DNA from: Pseudomonadota bacterium | Lineage (GTDB): Bacteria; Pseudomonadota; Gammaproteobacteria; Pseudomonadales; Pseudohongiellaceae | Reading direction: 5' to 3' | Assembly (NCBI GenBank): GCA_022566775.1 | Contig: JADFIJ010000003.1 | Location: 1 to 41,896, forward strand | Length of the DNA: 41,896 nt | In this document: positions 1-9,724 of the stretch, piece by piece | Layout of the letters: the number at the start of each line of letters is the position of its first letter | Numbering within the stretch: position 1 is the stretch's first letter | Notes under the pieces: model-generated | What the model saw: only the letters and a program-made list of their open reading frames with translations | Database searches by the model: none | What the model was told of the DNA's origin: nothing | Translations under genes and position numbers: made by a program

Positions 1-1
1 C

Positions 2-244
2 ATCATCAACTTCAGCTTCGGCAACATCGAGGCCAGCGTGGGCGAGATCATCCGCTTCGGCAACGCCGACAGCGTGCCACATACTGTCACCGCAGGTTCG
101 TCCATCGATCCCCACCCCGAGGAGTTCGACAGCGGTGTGCTGGATACCGGTGGTACTTTCGACATCTCCTTCGACCAGCCGGGCAACTACCAGATCTTCT
201 GTGCCCTGCACCCGGAGATGCAAGCGACGGTGGTGATCCACTAA
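2..244 (+). CDS. Cupredoxin/plastocyanin-like domain protein, 5' truncated by window edge
   Basis: Frame 2 is open from the window edge: INFSFGNIEASVGEIIRFGNADSVPHTV...FCALHPEMQATVVIH*. Type-1 copper ligand pattern H...C-x2-H-x2-M. Confidence 0.8.
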   Translation: MINFSFGNIEASVGEIIRFGNADSVPHTVTAGSSIDPHPEEFDSGVLDTGGTFDISFDQPGNYQIFCALHPEMQATVVIH

Positions 245-451
245 GGCACCGGTACACAGCCAGACTATGCTGAATGCGGTGGCGCATGGGTTAAATGAAC
301 CGCCGCGTAAGGCCTTGGCTGGCTAAATGCCAGCGCAGGAATTGCGATGAATTGCCGATAGCTAGCGCCGATAGATTAGGCCGATAGACACCGACCGGCG
401 CAGCTATTATTCTTCCTGTTCCTTCCCCACTGTTACCTCACCACTACGAGG

Positions 452-1522
452 ATGCATGCAATGAGAATTCGAATTCTAACCTTTACCTCGCTGTTGGTCC
501 TGGCTGTCGCGGGCATTGCCTGCGCACCTGTGACTGATGACGGCGCGGCTGCCGCGCCAGCGGCCACAGCCTACATGCCACCCACCGTCACCCCGGAATC
601 CCGCGACCTCACCCAGGCCGACATCGAGCGGATGATGGAGGAACTGTCGAACTGGGGTCGTTGGGGGGCCGATGACCAGCTTGGCGCAGCCAATCTCATC
701 ACCGCCGCGAAACGGCTGGAGGCGATCGCCACGGTGACCGAGGGCATCACCGTGTCCCTTGAGCATCTGCTGCTGACCGAGACGGCGCCCGATGTCCCGC
801 AGCCGTTCCAGCGTCGGATATTGGCCGTCCCCGAAGCAACCGCTGAGCCGGACTTCTTCGGCGCCGTCAGCGACAATTACAGCATCAGCTACCACGGCTA
901 TTCACACAGCCATGTGGATTCGCTGTGCCACATCTTCTACAAGGGGAAGATGTATAACGGCAAGGATCAGAGCACGGTTACCGAGGCTGGCTGCGCCACC
1001 AACTCGATTGCGAATCTGCAGGGGGGCATCGTCACCCGCGGTGTGCTCATCGACATCCCCCTTCTCAAGGGGGTCGATTACCTGGAGCCGGGTACGCCCA
1101 TCTACCAGGAAGATCTGGAGGCATTCGAGGAGATGACCGGTGTGGTTGTGCGCCCCGGTGATGCGGTCTTCGTGCGCACCGGCCGCTGGGCTCGCCGCGC
1201 CGCGCTCGGTCCCTGGGTTGTGGCGCGGGGGGCGGCGGGCTTGCACGCCTCGGCGATGCCCTGGATCAAGGCCCGTGATGTCGCCTTTCTCGGCAGTGAC
1301 GTAGCCAGCGATGTGGTCCCATCCCAGATCGAAGGCGTGCAGCTCCCGGTGCACCAGCTGACCATCGTGGCGATGGGTGTGGACCTGTTCGACAACCAGG
1401 ATCTCGAAGCCCTCGCCGAGACTGCCGCGCGACTGAATCGCTGGGAGTTTTTGGTGGTGGCCGCACCGCTGGCGGTAGAGGGCGGCACCGGCTCCCCGGT
1501 TAATGTGTTGGCAATATTCTGA
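452..1522 (+). CDS. Cyclase family protein (kynurenine formamidase-like), probable lipoprotein
   Basis: Signal peptide with lipobox-like LAVAGIAC; internal YHGYSHSHVDSLCHIFY metal-binding His/Asp motif typical of the cyclase family. Confidence 0.8.
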   Translation: MHAMRIRILTFTSLLVLAVAGIACAPVTDDGAAAAPAATAYMPPTVTPESRDLTQADIERMMEELSNWGRWGADDQLGAANLITAAKRLEAIATVTEGITVSLEHLLLTETAPDVPQPFQRRILAVPEATAEPDFFGAVSDNYSISYHGYSHSHVDSLCHIFYKGKMYNGKDQSTVTEAGCATNSIANLQGGIVTRGVLIDIPLLKGVDYLEPGTPIYQEDLEAFEEMTGVVVRPGDAVFVRTGRWARRAALGPWVVARGAAGLHASAMPWIKARDVAFLGSDVASDVVPSQIEGVQLPVHQLTIVAMGVDLFDNQDLEALAETAARLNRWEFLVVAAPLAVEGGTGSPVNVLAIF

Positions 1523-1553
1523 GCCAGGAGACCCGCACCCAGGAAGAAGTTTG

Positions 1554-1958
1554 ATGAACGCCAGCGGTGAAACTGATCTAAGGCGTCTGCTCGTTTCCTT
1601 GGCACCGGTATTGTTAAAGCCGGACTACGTTTTCTGCACCGTCGCCCACGCAACGCATGTCGATATTCGCGGATTAAAGCCCCTGGCAAGTTTTCAGGAG
1701 GATGAGGGTCTAAGCCTGATTCTGGAACAAACAGCGGCTGACAAAGCCGGGCTCATCTATGAATCCGTGTTCAAGGGGATTACCTTGACGGTGCACTCCA
1801 GCCTGGACGCCATCGGCCTGACCGCTGCAGTGGCCGGCAAACTTGCAGAGCACGGCATAAGTGCCAATGTAGTCGCCGCCAGTTATCACGATCACATTTT
1901 CGTGCCCAGAGATAAAGCCGAGCAAGCCCTGAAATTGCTCGCTGCTATGTCCGCGTAA
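1554..1958 (+). CDS. ACT domain-containing protein
   Basis: LTVHSSLDAIGLTAAVAGKLAEHGISANVVAASYHDHIFVP resembles ACT-domain proteins; ATG at 1554 chosen inside the longer ORF. Confidence 0.7.
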   Translation: MNASGETDLRRLLVSLAPVLLKPDYVFCTVAHATHVDIRGLKPLASFQEDEGLSLILEQTAADKAGLIYESVFKGITLTVHSSLDAIGLTAAVAGKLAEHGISANVVAASYHDHIFVPRDKAEQALKLLAAMSA

Positions 1959-2051
1959 GCCCGCAGCCCCCCTCAGGACTAATTTCCCGAATTCTGGGGT
2001 ATAGTTGGACCCATCTCCCCGATCTCCAGCACCGAACCAAGAGGTAATCCC

Positions 2052-4496
2052 ATGACAGTTGATCGACTCTCCAGACTCTCCGGCGCCGCCGCTGCGATGG
2101 CCCTGTTCAGTGTGCTTGCCGCGCCCGTGGTGGGACAAGGCACGACCACAGTCCGCCTCGAGGGCCTGGATCAAACTGTTGAAATACTGAAAGACAAGTG
2201 GGGCATATCCCACATCTATGCCAAAACCGAGCACGATCTGTTTTTTGCCCAGGGTTATAGTGCGGCGCGAGATCGTTTGTTTCAGTTTGAAATCTGGCGG
2301 GCCCAGGCCACCGGCACCACCGCCGAGATTTTCGGCCCGCGGATGATAGACCGGGATCATGGCACCCGCCTGTTTAAGTTTCGGGGCTATATGGCCCAGG
2401 AAATGAATCACTATCATCCCCGCGGCGTCGATATCATCACCGCCTTCGTCCACGGTGTTAACGCCTACATAGATGAGGCCCTGCAAAAACCGGATGATCT
2501 GCCACTGCCATTCAAGCTACTGGGCATTCAACCCAGGCACTGGACTGAGGAGGTAGTCATCTCACGGCACCAGGGATTGCTGGGCAATATCGGCAGGGAA
2601 CTCAATATTGGCAGGGCGGTGTGCACCATCGGTGAGGCGATGGTTAAAGAATTACAATATTTCCATCCTCATGAACCTGATCTGACACTGGATCCGATGA
2701 TCGACTGCGACTCGCTGCTCAATAACGACATTTTGCATCTTTACAACGCCTACCGGCGTGGTCTGCGAATCGAACCTGCTGATATTGTGGTGGCGGAGTT
2801 GCGCAATTCAGACGCCAATTTTCAGCAGATTGCCAATACCTTGAACCAGGAGGAAATGGATTTACAGCAACGTTCCATAGACGATATTGGCAGTAACAAC
2901 TGGGTCATCAGTGGAGATCTGACCCAGGATGGTTGGCCGATGATGATCAATGATCCTCACCGCGCGCAGTCCGTGCCCTCGCTGCGCTACTGGGCGCATC
3001 TGGTAGGCCCCGGCTGGGATGTCCTCGGGGGTGGCGAACCGGAGATTCCAGGTATTTCCATCGGTCATAATCAATATGGCGCCTGGGGCCTGACCGTGTT
3101 TTCCACCGACGGTGAAGACCTCTACGTGTATGAAATCAATCCGGACAATCCCAACCAGTATCGCTATCAGGGTCAGTGGGAGGAGATGCGCATTATCGAG
3201 GAGACGATTAATGTGAAAGGCAGTGCCCCGGTAACGGTGGCACTGAAATACACGCGCCATGGTCCGGTGACCTTCGAAGACCGCGACAAGAACCTGGCCT
3301 ATGCGGTGCGACCGGCCTGGATGGAAATAGGCGGGGCACCTTATCTTGCGTCTCTGCGCATGGACCAGGCCACGAACTGGGAAGAATTCAGGGCGGCGAC
3401 GAACTACAGCAATATCCCCGGTGAAAATATGATCTGGGCCGACCGCGATGGCAACATCGGTTGGCAGGCAGTGGGTATCGCGCCGCTAAGAAGAAATTTC
3501 AGCGGCATGGTGCCGGTGCCCGGCGATGGTCGCTTCGAGTGGGACGGTTATTTGCCGATAACGGCGAAGCCCAACGAATTCAATCCGGACCGTGGTTATA
3601 TTGAAACCTCCAACAGCAACTACACCACGCCGGATTATCCCTATCTCGATGCCATCGGTTATACCTGGACCGATCCCTACCGCTGGGCCCGCGCCAGTGA
3701 AGTATTGGCCTCCGGTCGTAAATTCAACATGATGGATATGGTGCAGTTGCAGCACGATTATCTGTCCATTCCCGCGCGCACGCTGATGCCCTTTTTCAAA
3801 GACTTGAAGGCATCGGATCCCCAGGTGGAAACGGCGAGACAGATGTTGATGAACTGGGATTTTGTGCTGGACAAAGACTCCATCGAAGCCGGCATCTATG
3901 TTGCCTTCGAGCGCCAGTTACTGGATAACATGCAAGCCTTGAAGGTACCGGAAATCGCCTCCAGTTATCTGAACCTGGGCATGAAGACCAGCATCGATAT
4001 GTTGCTGGCGCCGGATGGAGATTTCGGTGACGATCCCATCAGGGGCCGGGATGAATTCCTGCTCGCGACCCTGGCCCAGGGCATAGCCAACTTGCGCGAG
4101 AAACTCGGGCCTGACATTCAAAACTGGGTCTATGGCCAGGCAGATTACAAGCACGCCGAGATTCGTCATCTGCTGGGGGCGGCAGTCAATGATGAAGTAC
4201 GGTCTCGACTCAATGTGGGGCCGGCTCCACGTGGAGGCAACGGGTTTACCGTGGGTGCTAACGGCAGCGGCGATAACCAAACCTCCGGCGCCTCCTTCAG
4301 AATCTTTGTGGATACCCGGGATTGGGATAATACCCTGGGCATGAACACACCGGGGCAGGTGGGAGATCCCGATAGCCCGCTTTACGATAACCTGTTCGAG
4401 CTGTGGGCAAATGACAAGGTATTTCCGGTATTTTATTCCCGGGAGAAAATTGAGACCGTTTTGTTCGAGAGACTCGATCTGGTCCCGGCCAACTAG
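2052..4496 (+). CDS. Penicillin acylase family protein (Ntn hydrolase)
   Basis: Signal peptide; GSNNWVISG with predicted N-terminal nucleophile Ser after the spacer; NDPH and overall length fit the family. Confidence 0.88.
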   Translation: MTVDRLSRLSGAAAAMALFSVLAAPVVGQGTTTVRLEGLDQTVEILKDKWGISHIYAKTEHDLFFAQGYSAARDRLFQFEIWRAQATGTTAEIFGPRMIDRDHGTRLFKFRGYMAQEMNHYHPRGVDIITAFVHGVNAYIDEALQKPDDLPLPFKLLGIQPRHWTEEVVISRHQGLLGNIGRELNIGRAVCTIGEAMVKELQYFHPHEPDLTLDPMIDCDSLLNNDILHLYNAYRRGLRIEPADIVVAELRNSDANFQQIANTLNQEEMDLQQRSIDDIGSNNWVISGDLTQDGWPMMINDPHRAQSVPSLRYWAHLVGPGWDVLGGGEPEIPGISIGHNQYGAWGLTVFSTDGEDLYVYEINPDNPNQYRYQGQWEEMRIIEETINVKGSAPVTVALKYTRHGPVTFEDRDKNLAYAVRPAWMEIGGAPYLASLRMDQATNWEEFRAATNYSNIPGENMIWADRDGNIGWQAVGIAPLRRNFSGMVPVPGDGRFEWDGYLPITAKPNEFNPDRGYIETSNSNYTTPDYPYLDAIGYTWTDPYRWARASEVLASGRKFNMMDMVQLQHDYLSIPARTLMPFFKDLKASDPQVETARQMLMNWDFVLDKDSIEAGIYVAFERQLLDNMQALKVPEIASSYLNLGMKTSIDMLLAPDGDFGDDPIRGRDEFLLATLAQGIANLREKLGPDIQNWVYGQADYKHAEIRHLLGAAVNDEVRSRLNVGPAPRGGNGFTVGANGSGDNQTSGASFRIFVDTRDWDNTLGMNTPGQVGDPDSPLYDNLFELWANDKVFPVFYSREKIETVLFERLDLVPAN

Positions 4497-4549
4497 GCAA
4501 CAGACATTTCAGACTTCATAACAGTAAGAATATAATCAGAGGCAAGGCA

Positions 4550-6016
4550 ATGGATCAAATAGACAAAGAAGGTAACCGTCTCCCCATAAAAATTGACAGC
4601 ACTTCCAATGGCGAATATGAGCCGATTCCCATTTCACCAGTTAACGAACGCGCGAACAAGCTCGCCTTGCAACTAGCCGGCGAGAACGCCAGACGCAGTG
4701 GCCAATCCCGGCGTAAGTTTCTTATATCCAGTTGCGGCGCCGCCAGTACCTTGCTGGCTTTTAACCAGGCCAATGCCTATCACCAGAAGCGTGGCGGATT
4801 TTTTGATGTCAGGGCGGAGAGCGCGCTGGATTCTGCCTCAGCCCTGGCAGAAGTCGAAGGCGAGGAGTTTATCTTCGATGTACAGGGTCATTACGTCAAT
4901 CCTGAGGGAGACTGGCTCAGCAGAATTCCACCCGCTGCCCGACCCTACGCCGGCATGGAAAAAGCCGCCTGCGAAGCGGGAGAAGCCGGCGGTGATCGAA
5001 GTTATCTGAATTGCTTGAGCGGCAATGAGTTCATAAAAGACATCTTCCTCGACAGCGATACCGACATCATGGTCTTGTCATTCGTGCCTTCTACCCGTGA
5101 AAACGAGCCGGTAACGATTGAGGATGCCACCGAGACCCGAAATATTGTCGCCCAGCTGGAGGGCAGCAAACGACTGCTGGTGCACGGCCGTGTCAATCCA
5201 AACCAGGACGGTGACCTCGAAGGCATGGACGAACTGGCAGAAAACTGGGACATCGCAGCCTTCAAGACCTATACCCAGTACGGACCCGGGGGCATCGGCT
5301 TCTATCTGCACGATGATCCGGGCCTGGCGATGATCGAGCGTGCACGTCGCCTGGGTGTGCGAAATATCTGCGTGCACAAGGGGCTACCATTCGGGCCCCG
5401 GTCCTATGAGCACAGCCAATGCCAGGATATTGGCATCGTTGCCAAGCTATATCCGGATATGAATTTTCTGGTTTACCATTCTGGCTTCGTTGCCAGCGTG
5501 CAGGAACAGGAATTTGTCGAGGGGGCAGGGCGTGACGGTATCGACACCCTGATTCAATCGGTGCTGGACAATGAGGTGGCGCCTAATTCCAACGTCTACG
5601 CGGAATTGGGATCCACCTGGCGCTTTTTGATGCGAGACCCGGACAATGCCGCCCACGCCCTCGGCAAGTTGTTCAAGTACATCGGCGAGGACAATGTGCT
5701 GTGGGGTACGGACTCTATCTGGTACGGATCACCCCAGGATCAGATCCAGGCCTTCAGAACCTTTCAGATTTCACAGGAGTTTCAGGATCGATATAACTAC
5801 AGCGCAATTTCCCCGCTAATGCGACGTAAGGTGTTTGGACTGAACGCCGCTATTCCCTACCAGATCGATCAGGCTGAAATTCGCGCGCTGACTGCGAATG
5901 ACTTTGTCGCCTCGGAAAAACTGGCGTACCAGCAAGATCCACAGCCATCTTTTTTAACCCATGGCCCGAAGACGCGGCGGGAGTTTATGAACTTCCTGAA
6001 GTGGGGGTCGGTTTAG
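4550..6016 (+). CDS. Amidohydrolase family protein with internal Tat-like motif
   Basis: SRRKFLISS twin-arginine motif; VQGHYVNPEG near the mature start and LWGTDSIWYGSPQDQIQAF near the C-terminus are typical of amidohydrolase-2 TIM barrels. Confidence 0.75.
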   Translation: MDQIDKEGNRLPIKIDSTSNGEYEPIPISPVNERANKLALQLAGENARRSGQSRRKFLISSCGAASTLLAFNQANAYHQKRGGFFDVRAESALDSASALAEVEGEEFIFDVQGHYVNPEGDWLSRIPPAARPYAGMEKAACEAGEAGGDRSYLNCLSGNEFIKDIFLDSDTDIMVLSFVPSTRENEPVTIEDATETRNIVAQLEGSKRLLVHGRVNPNQDGDLEGMDELAENWDIAAFKTYTQYGPGGIGFYLHDDPGLAMIERARRLGVRNICVHKGLPFGPRSYEHSQCQDIGIVAKLYPDMNFLVYHSGFVASVQEQEFVEGAGRDGIDTLIQSVLDNEVAPNSNVYAELGSTWRFLMRDPDNAAHALGKLFKYIGEDNVLWGTDSIWYGSPQDQIQAFRTFQISQEFQDRYNYSAISPLMRRKVFGLNAAIPYQIDQAEIRALTANDFVASEKLAYQQDPQPSFLTHGPKTRREFMNFLKWGSV

Positions 6017-6080
6017 GGAGCTTCCGAGCAAGGTTTAAGAAAATCCGCCAATGGGAAAGTTACCGTCGTGGTTTTCTCTT

Positions 6081-6467
6081 TTAATTTCTCGACAGCAGGC
6101 TAAATACGGCGGCAATCGACATCGCCGCAACCAGCAGGCCGATGTTGGATGATTGCAAGACTGTGTAATCTATTGATTGCATGCTGGTATAGTCAATCGA
6201 GCGAATCTGCGTACTCAGGAGATTGAGCTGTTCTGAAAAATCCACCATCGCGGCCAGACTGTACAGGTCTTCATAGACTGCCTGCGGTGAGACCACGGCA
6301 ACGATCAGAGTCAGCCAGAAAACTCCCGCCCCTGCAAAGAGTTTGTTGCGCAGTGAAATGCCGGTTCCCAATTTGCTGCCAACGCGTTCGCTGAAGCCTT
6401 TATCCGCAATCAGGGCCGGTTGTGCAAGCATGCGGTCCAGGGGATCAAAACCTGAGTTGTTGTTCAC
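6081..6467 (-). CDS. Small membrane protein, downstream partner of the ECF sigma factor (possible anti-sigma)
   Basis: Stop/start overlap of 4 nt with the sigma gene; two hydrophobic segments; 8-residue tandem repeat SIDYTSMQ/SIDYTVLQ. Confidence 0.6.
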   Translation of the reverse strand: MNNNSGFDPLDRMLAQPALIADKGFSERVGSKLGTGISLRNKLFAGAGVFWLTLIVAVVSPQAVYEDLYSLAAMVDFSEQLNLLSTQIRSIDYTSMQSIDYTVLQSSNIGLLVAAMSIAAVFSLLSRN

Positions 6468-7027
6468 GAAGCCTTCTCCAATCTTTGTTCCTGGGTGCTT
6501 TCCCTGGTCAGTATTTTGCGCAATTTGGTCTTACCACGGCTGATATTTGACTTCACGCTTCCCAGGGGCATCTTCAGAATGTCCGATACTTCCTGGTGTG
6601 AGAAACCATAGCTGTGGCACAGGGTGATCGTCGCGGTTTCATCTGTATTGAGTTGGGCCAGGGCCTGTTCCATATCCATCTGCTCGGTAGAAATTGAATC
6701 ATACCTGTCGCTTAGTACTTCGAGTTGTCCGCTATAGTCATCGGTAACTTCCAGACGCCGGTTGACACTGCGTCGATGTTGCAGAAAGCAATGATAGGCG
6801 ATGCGATACAACCATCCCGAAAAACACCCGCTGCCTTTGTAGCTACTCAGCTTGCGAAAGGCATTGATGAATGTTTCCTGTGCCAGATCATCTGCAACAT
6901 CGTATTGCTTACAGAGTCTTACCAGGAATGCCCGCACTCTGCCCTGGTGCATTTTCACCAGGGTAGAAAATGCATCATTGTCACGCAGCGCCAGGGTGCG
7001 CCGGATTAATGAGCTCTCGTCATTCAA
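6464..7027 (-). CDS. ECF-type RNA polymerase sigma factor
   Basis: Region 2 (DVADDLAQETFINAFRKLSSYKG...FSGWLYRIAYH) and region 4 (GFSHQEVSDILKMPLGSVKSNISRGKTKLRK). Confidence 0.9.
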   Translation of the reverse strand: MNDESSLIRRTLALRDNDAFSTLVKMHQGRVRAFLVRLCKQYDVADDLAQETFINAFRKLSSYKGSGCFSGWLYRIAYHCFLQHRRSVNRRLEVTDDYSGQLEVLSDRYDSISTEQMDMEQALAQLNTDETATITLCHSYGFSHQEVSDILKMPLGSVKSNISRGKTKLRKILTRESTQEQRLEKAS

Positions 7028-7049
7028 ACTGACTAAAATCCAGTCTCTC

Positions 7050-7403
7050 TCAAGAAGATTCCCGCAAGCGGTATTTCCCGGATATCAGAAACGCGATGCC
7101 GATGAAGATAGCAATTGTACCGAAAACGGCTTCCTCGTACCCGCTTTCAAGCCAGATGCCCAGAGATACAGGCACGCCGAGCGCCAACCAGATCATGCCG
7201 ATTTTGTAGTCGGTCTTGTAATTACCGCCGCCTTCGCTCAACATTTTCATCATATCGGGATCGACATTCCCACCCAGTTCCACGAGTTTCAGCAATGTAT
7301 CCATCTTCGCGGTTTTTATTTTATGTAGATAAAACAACAGACTAAGCGGTAATACACCCAAAGTTAGTATAACCGACGCAAATCCGATAGCTATTCCGTC
7401 CAT
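7050..7403 (-). CDS. Small inner-membrane protein (DUF6249-like)
   Basis: Three predicted TM segments; sits directly upstream of the ECF sigma gene; ATG at 7403 preferred over the longer ORF. Confidence 0.6.
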   Translation of the reverse strand: MDGIAIGFASVILTLGVLPLSLLFYLHKIKTAKMDTLLKLVELGGNVDPDMMKMLSEGGGNYKTDYKIGMIWLALGVPVSLGIWLESGYEEAVFGTIAIFIGIAFLISGKYRLRESS

Positions 7404-7580
7404 ATTTAGTGCCTCATTTCGTTGTTTGTTGCTCTTATGATGCGTGGTAGAAGCGATTTGGATGCATGAAACCAATAAATAATCTTGAATCAATTCCGTC
7501 TAATCCCATCCCATGTGACCCAGCCTCCCAGCCAAATTCCATAGGGTGATCGCGGTTTCGTCTGCTATAGTCAGCTGGCT

Positions 7581-7615
7581 CCATTAGCCATTAGCCATCA
7601 GCCATCAGCCATCAG
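7581..7615. repeat. Heptanucleotide tandem repeat, five units CCATYAG
   Basis: ccattag ccattag ccatcag ccatcag ccatcag, read directly. Confidence 0.95.
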
Positions 7616-7628
7616 ATTGAGGTTCGAA

Positions 7629-8213
7629 ATGATCATGAGAAAAATTCTAGCGCCCCTGATCGGCGCCGCGTTACTGTCTTCGGCCGTTTACGCCGTGCAA
7701 GAAGTAGATCCTGCTCTGGCCGAGATCACCAATTTTCGACAATACAGCGACACCTTCGCCAGCGCCGGCCAACCCACCCGGGAGCAATTCCAGCTGTTGG
7801 CCGACCAGGGCTTCGAACGTATTGTCTACATCGCCTTCACCAATAACAACAACGCGCCCGCCGATGCGGATCAACTGGTCAAAGGGCTGGGCATGGAATA
7901 CATGCATGTACCCGTCGCCTTCGACAATCCCCTGCCGGACGACTTCTACGCCTTCGCCGATTCCATGCGACGCAACACCGGCAAGAAGACTCTGCTCCAT
8001 TGCCAGGTAAACGCCCGTGCCACAGCCTTCAGTTTTCTTTACCGCGTATTATATGACGACATTTCCATCGCCGACGCCAAGGCCGATATGAACACCGTCT
8101 GGCAACCCAACGCAGTCTGGCGCGATTTCATCTTCGAAGTCCTCGATCAGAACGATGTCTCCGCCGAATGCGCAGGCTGTGACTGGACTCCGCCACCGCC
8201 CCGTGGGCAGTGA
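7629..8213 (+). CDS. Exported phosphatase, beta-lactamase-hydrolase-like/DUF442 tyrosine phosphatase fold
   Basis: Signal peptide; FRQYSDTFASAGQPTREQFQLLADQGFERIVYIA; P-loop-like HCQVNARATAF. ATG at 7629 or 7635 preferred over the TTG at 7617. Confidence 0.75.
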   Translation: MIMRKILAPLIGAALLSSAVYAVQEVDPALAEITNFRQYSDTFASAGQPTREQFQLLADQGFERIVYIAFTNNNNAPADADQLVKGLGMEYMHVPVAFDNPLPDDFYAFADSMRRNTGKKTLLHCQVNARATAFSFLYRVLYDDISIADAKADMNTVWQPNAVWRDFIFEVLDQNDVSAECAGCDWTPPPPRGQ

Positions 8214-8432
8214 GTCTTAGGCAATCTCCGATCAATTTAATGACCATTGAAAGTTGCCGCCAATTCCGCTATCGAGGCGCACTTTCCCAGGCATGTGTCG
8301 AGCTGTCAACGAAGTGAAACGATGAGAGCGGGATCGGCCCCGTATCCCCTCGGGCAGGGCCTGGCGCGCAGTGCGGCGTCGTCGATGTACTTGACGAACT
8401 CACCCTTTCTGTTTTTTCATAGCTAGCGGGTC

Positions 8433-8548
8433 TTAATTAGGATCGCGCTGATCCACATTTTCCCATGAGTGGAAGCCTATCAACATTTCTTCCCAGCTCT
8501 GGTCGTCCCAATTTACTTCCAATTTTGGACCGGGCAGACTAAATCCTT
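8433..8548 (-). pseudogene. C-terminal remnant of a paralogue of the 615-aa redoxin/copper monooxygenase-like protein at 16913-18760
   Basis: Minus-strand translation LEVNWDDQSWEEMLIGFHSWENVDQRDPN* aligns with SEVNWGEQSWEEMFMGFYSWKNVDQSGSD*; homology also runs into the 3' flank (gaactcacccttt...tagcgggtcttaat). Confidence 0.85.
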
Positions 8549-8703
8549 AGATTGATCAATATCGTGGAGTTTTAGGGAACCACCGAGCTTTCGAGTGTTT
8601 CCGGAACGATCAGAATGATAACCACTGTAGTAAGCAAGCCTTACATTATTCGCTTTTTTGGCGGTCTTCTTAAATCGAAGCTGCAATTACTCGGCTGTGA
8701 ATA

Positions 8704-8832
8704 ACAGGACAGATCGAGGCAGTGGGCAGCAACATAAAAAAATTTGAAGCAGGTGATGAGGTGTTTCGGGATCTATGCGAGTGTGATTTTAGTGATTTTG
8801 GCGAGTATATCTGCGCTCCAGAAGCTGCATAA
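8704..8832 (+). pseudogene. Fragment of a medium-chain (zinc-type) alcohol dehydrogenase/quinone oxidoreductase
   Basis: In-frame TGQIEAVGSNIKKFEAGDEVFRDLCECDFSDFGEYICAPEAA* matches the GxVxAVGxxVxxFxxGDEVFG(D)...FAEY motif of the family; no start or C-terminal domain. Confidence 0.75.
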
Positions 8833-9633
8833 ATAGTCATCGGGCCCGGCGGCATGCGGAAGATGGGCTTTTCCAGAGATATCGTTGGCATGGGAGGAAC
8901 TCTGACGGTCCATGGAAATCTTGCCAGAAATCCACAAAAAAATGACATCTTCCCCGCAGCCGTCGTATATGCGAGAATAGTGTCTTTCTATAATGAGAAA
9001 GGCCTTTCTGACCCTATAAATGGTCAGAAACCGGAGCCTTCTACCGACACTCTGGCAGGGAAGTGGACCTCCAATCTGAATCTGGAACTACTCTCAGTAT
9101 TAGATGGAACTGCCGGGCAAGATCTTACTGCATTTGGTACCACAGCGAAAGCAAGTTGGGAGGAGTTAAAAAAAACCAGCTGTTGACTGCGCTCGGCTTA
9201 CATCTCCAGTGCCAATGGTAATACCCTATTGCAAACGCATTACACCGAGCAACGACGTAGTTATAGTTGAGGGTGTTTATGATGGTCTAGTGTGGACAGT
9301 CCATATGGACATTGATGCCCATGCAAACGCTACCCCATCAGAGCAAGGTCGTTCCATTGGTCAGTGAGAAGGTGCAAGCCTAGTTATCGACACCAACGTC
9401 TTTGCCGATCACCCAATGGGGGGGGTTGGGAGATGCCTTCAGGCTCCCTAAAATACTTGAAGGAGCGTTTGACGCGCAGCGAAGACGGGAAAAGCCTCAG
9501 TTACCATTTCGAACTTACAGGTCCACAATACGTGACCTTACCGATAGTCGGTGATTCAACCTAGATCTATGAACCTGACGTGGAATTCATAGTGGATGAC
9601 TGTAATCCAGTGAATTCGAGGGTGTGTTTTTGA
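8833..9633 (+). pseudogene. Decayed DUF6152-like secreted protein gene
   Basis: Pieces in two frames with several stops: GGMRKMGFSRDIVGMGGTLTVHGNLARNPQ; DLTAFG; then frame 2 VPMVIPYCKRITPSNDVVIVEGVYDGLVWTVHMD...SIGQ*EGASLVIDT; then frame 1 LKERLTRSEDGKSLSYHFELTGPQYVTLPIVG..*IYEPDVEFIVDDCNP. Confidence 0.65.
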
Positions 9634-9697
9634 CTGGGTAGCTTGGAAATCAGCCGAATCAAGCATAGCCAGCAGAGAGTCTTGGACAGGTTGGATA

Positions 9698-9724
9698 GGG
9701 CGGCCTGAAAGAGGCCCCTTTTGT
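9698..9724 (+). terminator. Possible rho-independent terminator
   Basis: gggcggcctgaaagaggccccttttg: short GC stem followed by T run. Confidence 0.35.

Noticed and set aside
1710-2486. 258-aa minus-strand ORF
   Set aside because: Antisense to the ACT-domain and penicillin acylase genes, both of which are well supported.
9364-9564. 66-aa ORF as an independent gene
   Set aside because: Its C-terminal part continues past the stop as IYEPDVEFIVDDCNP and fits the decayed DUF6152-like gene.
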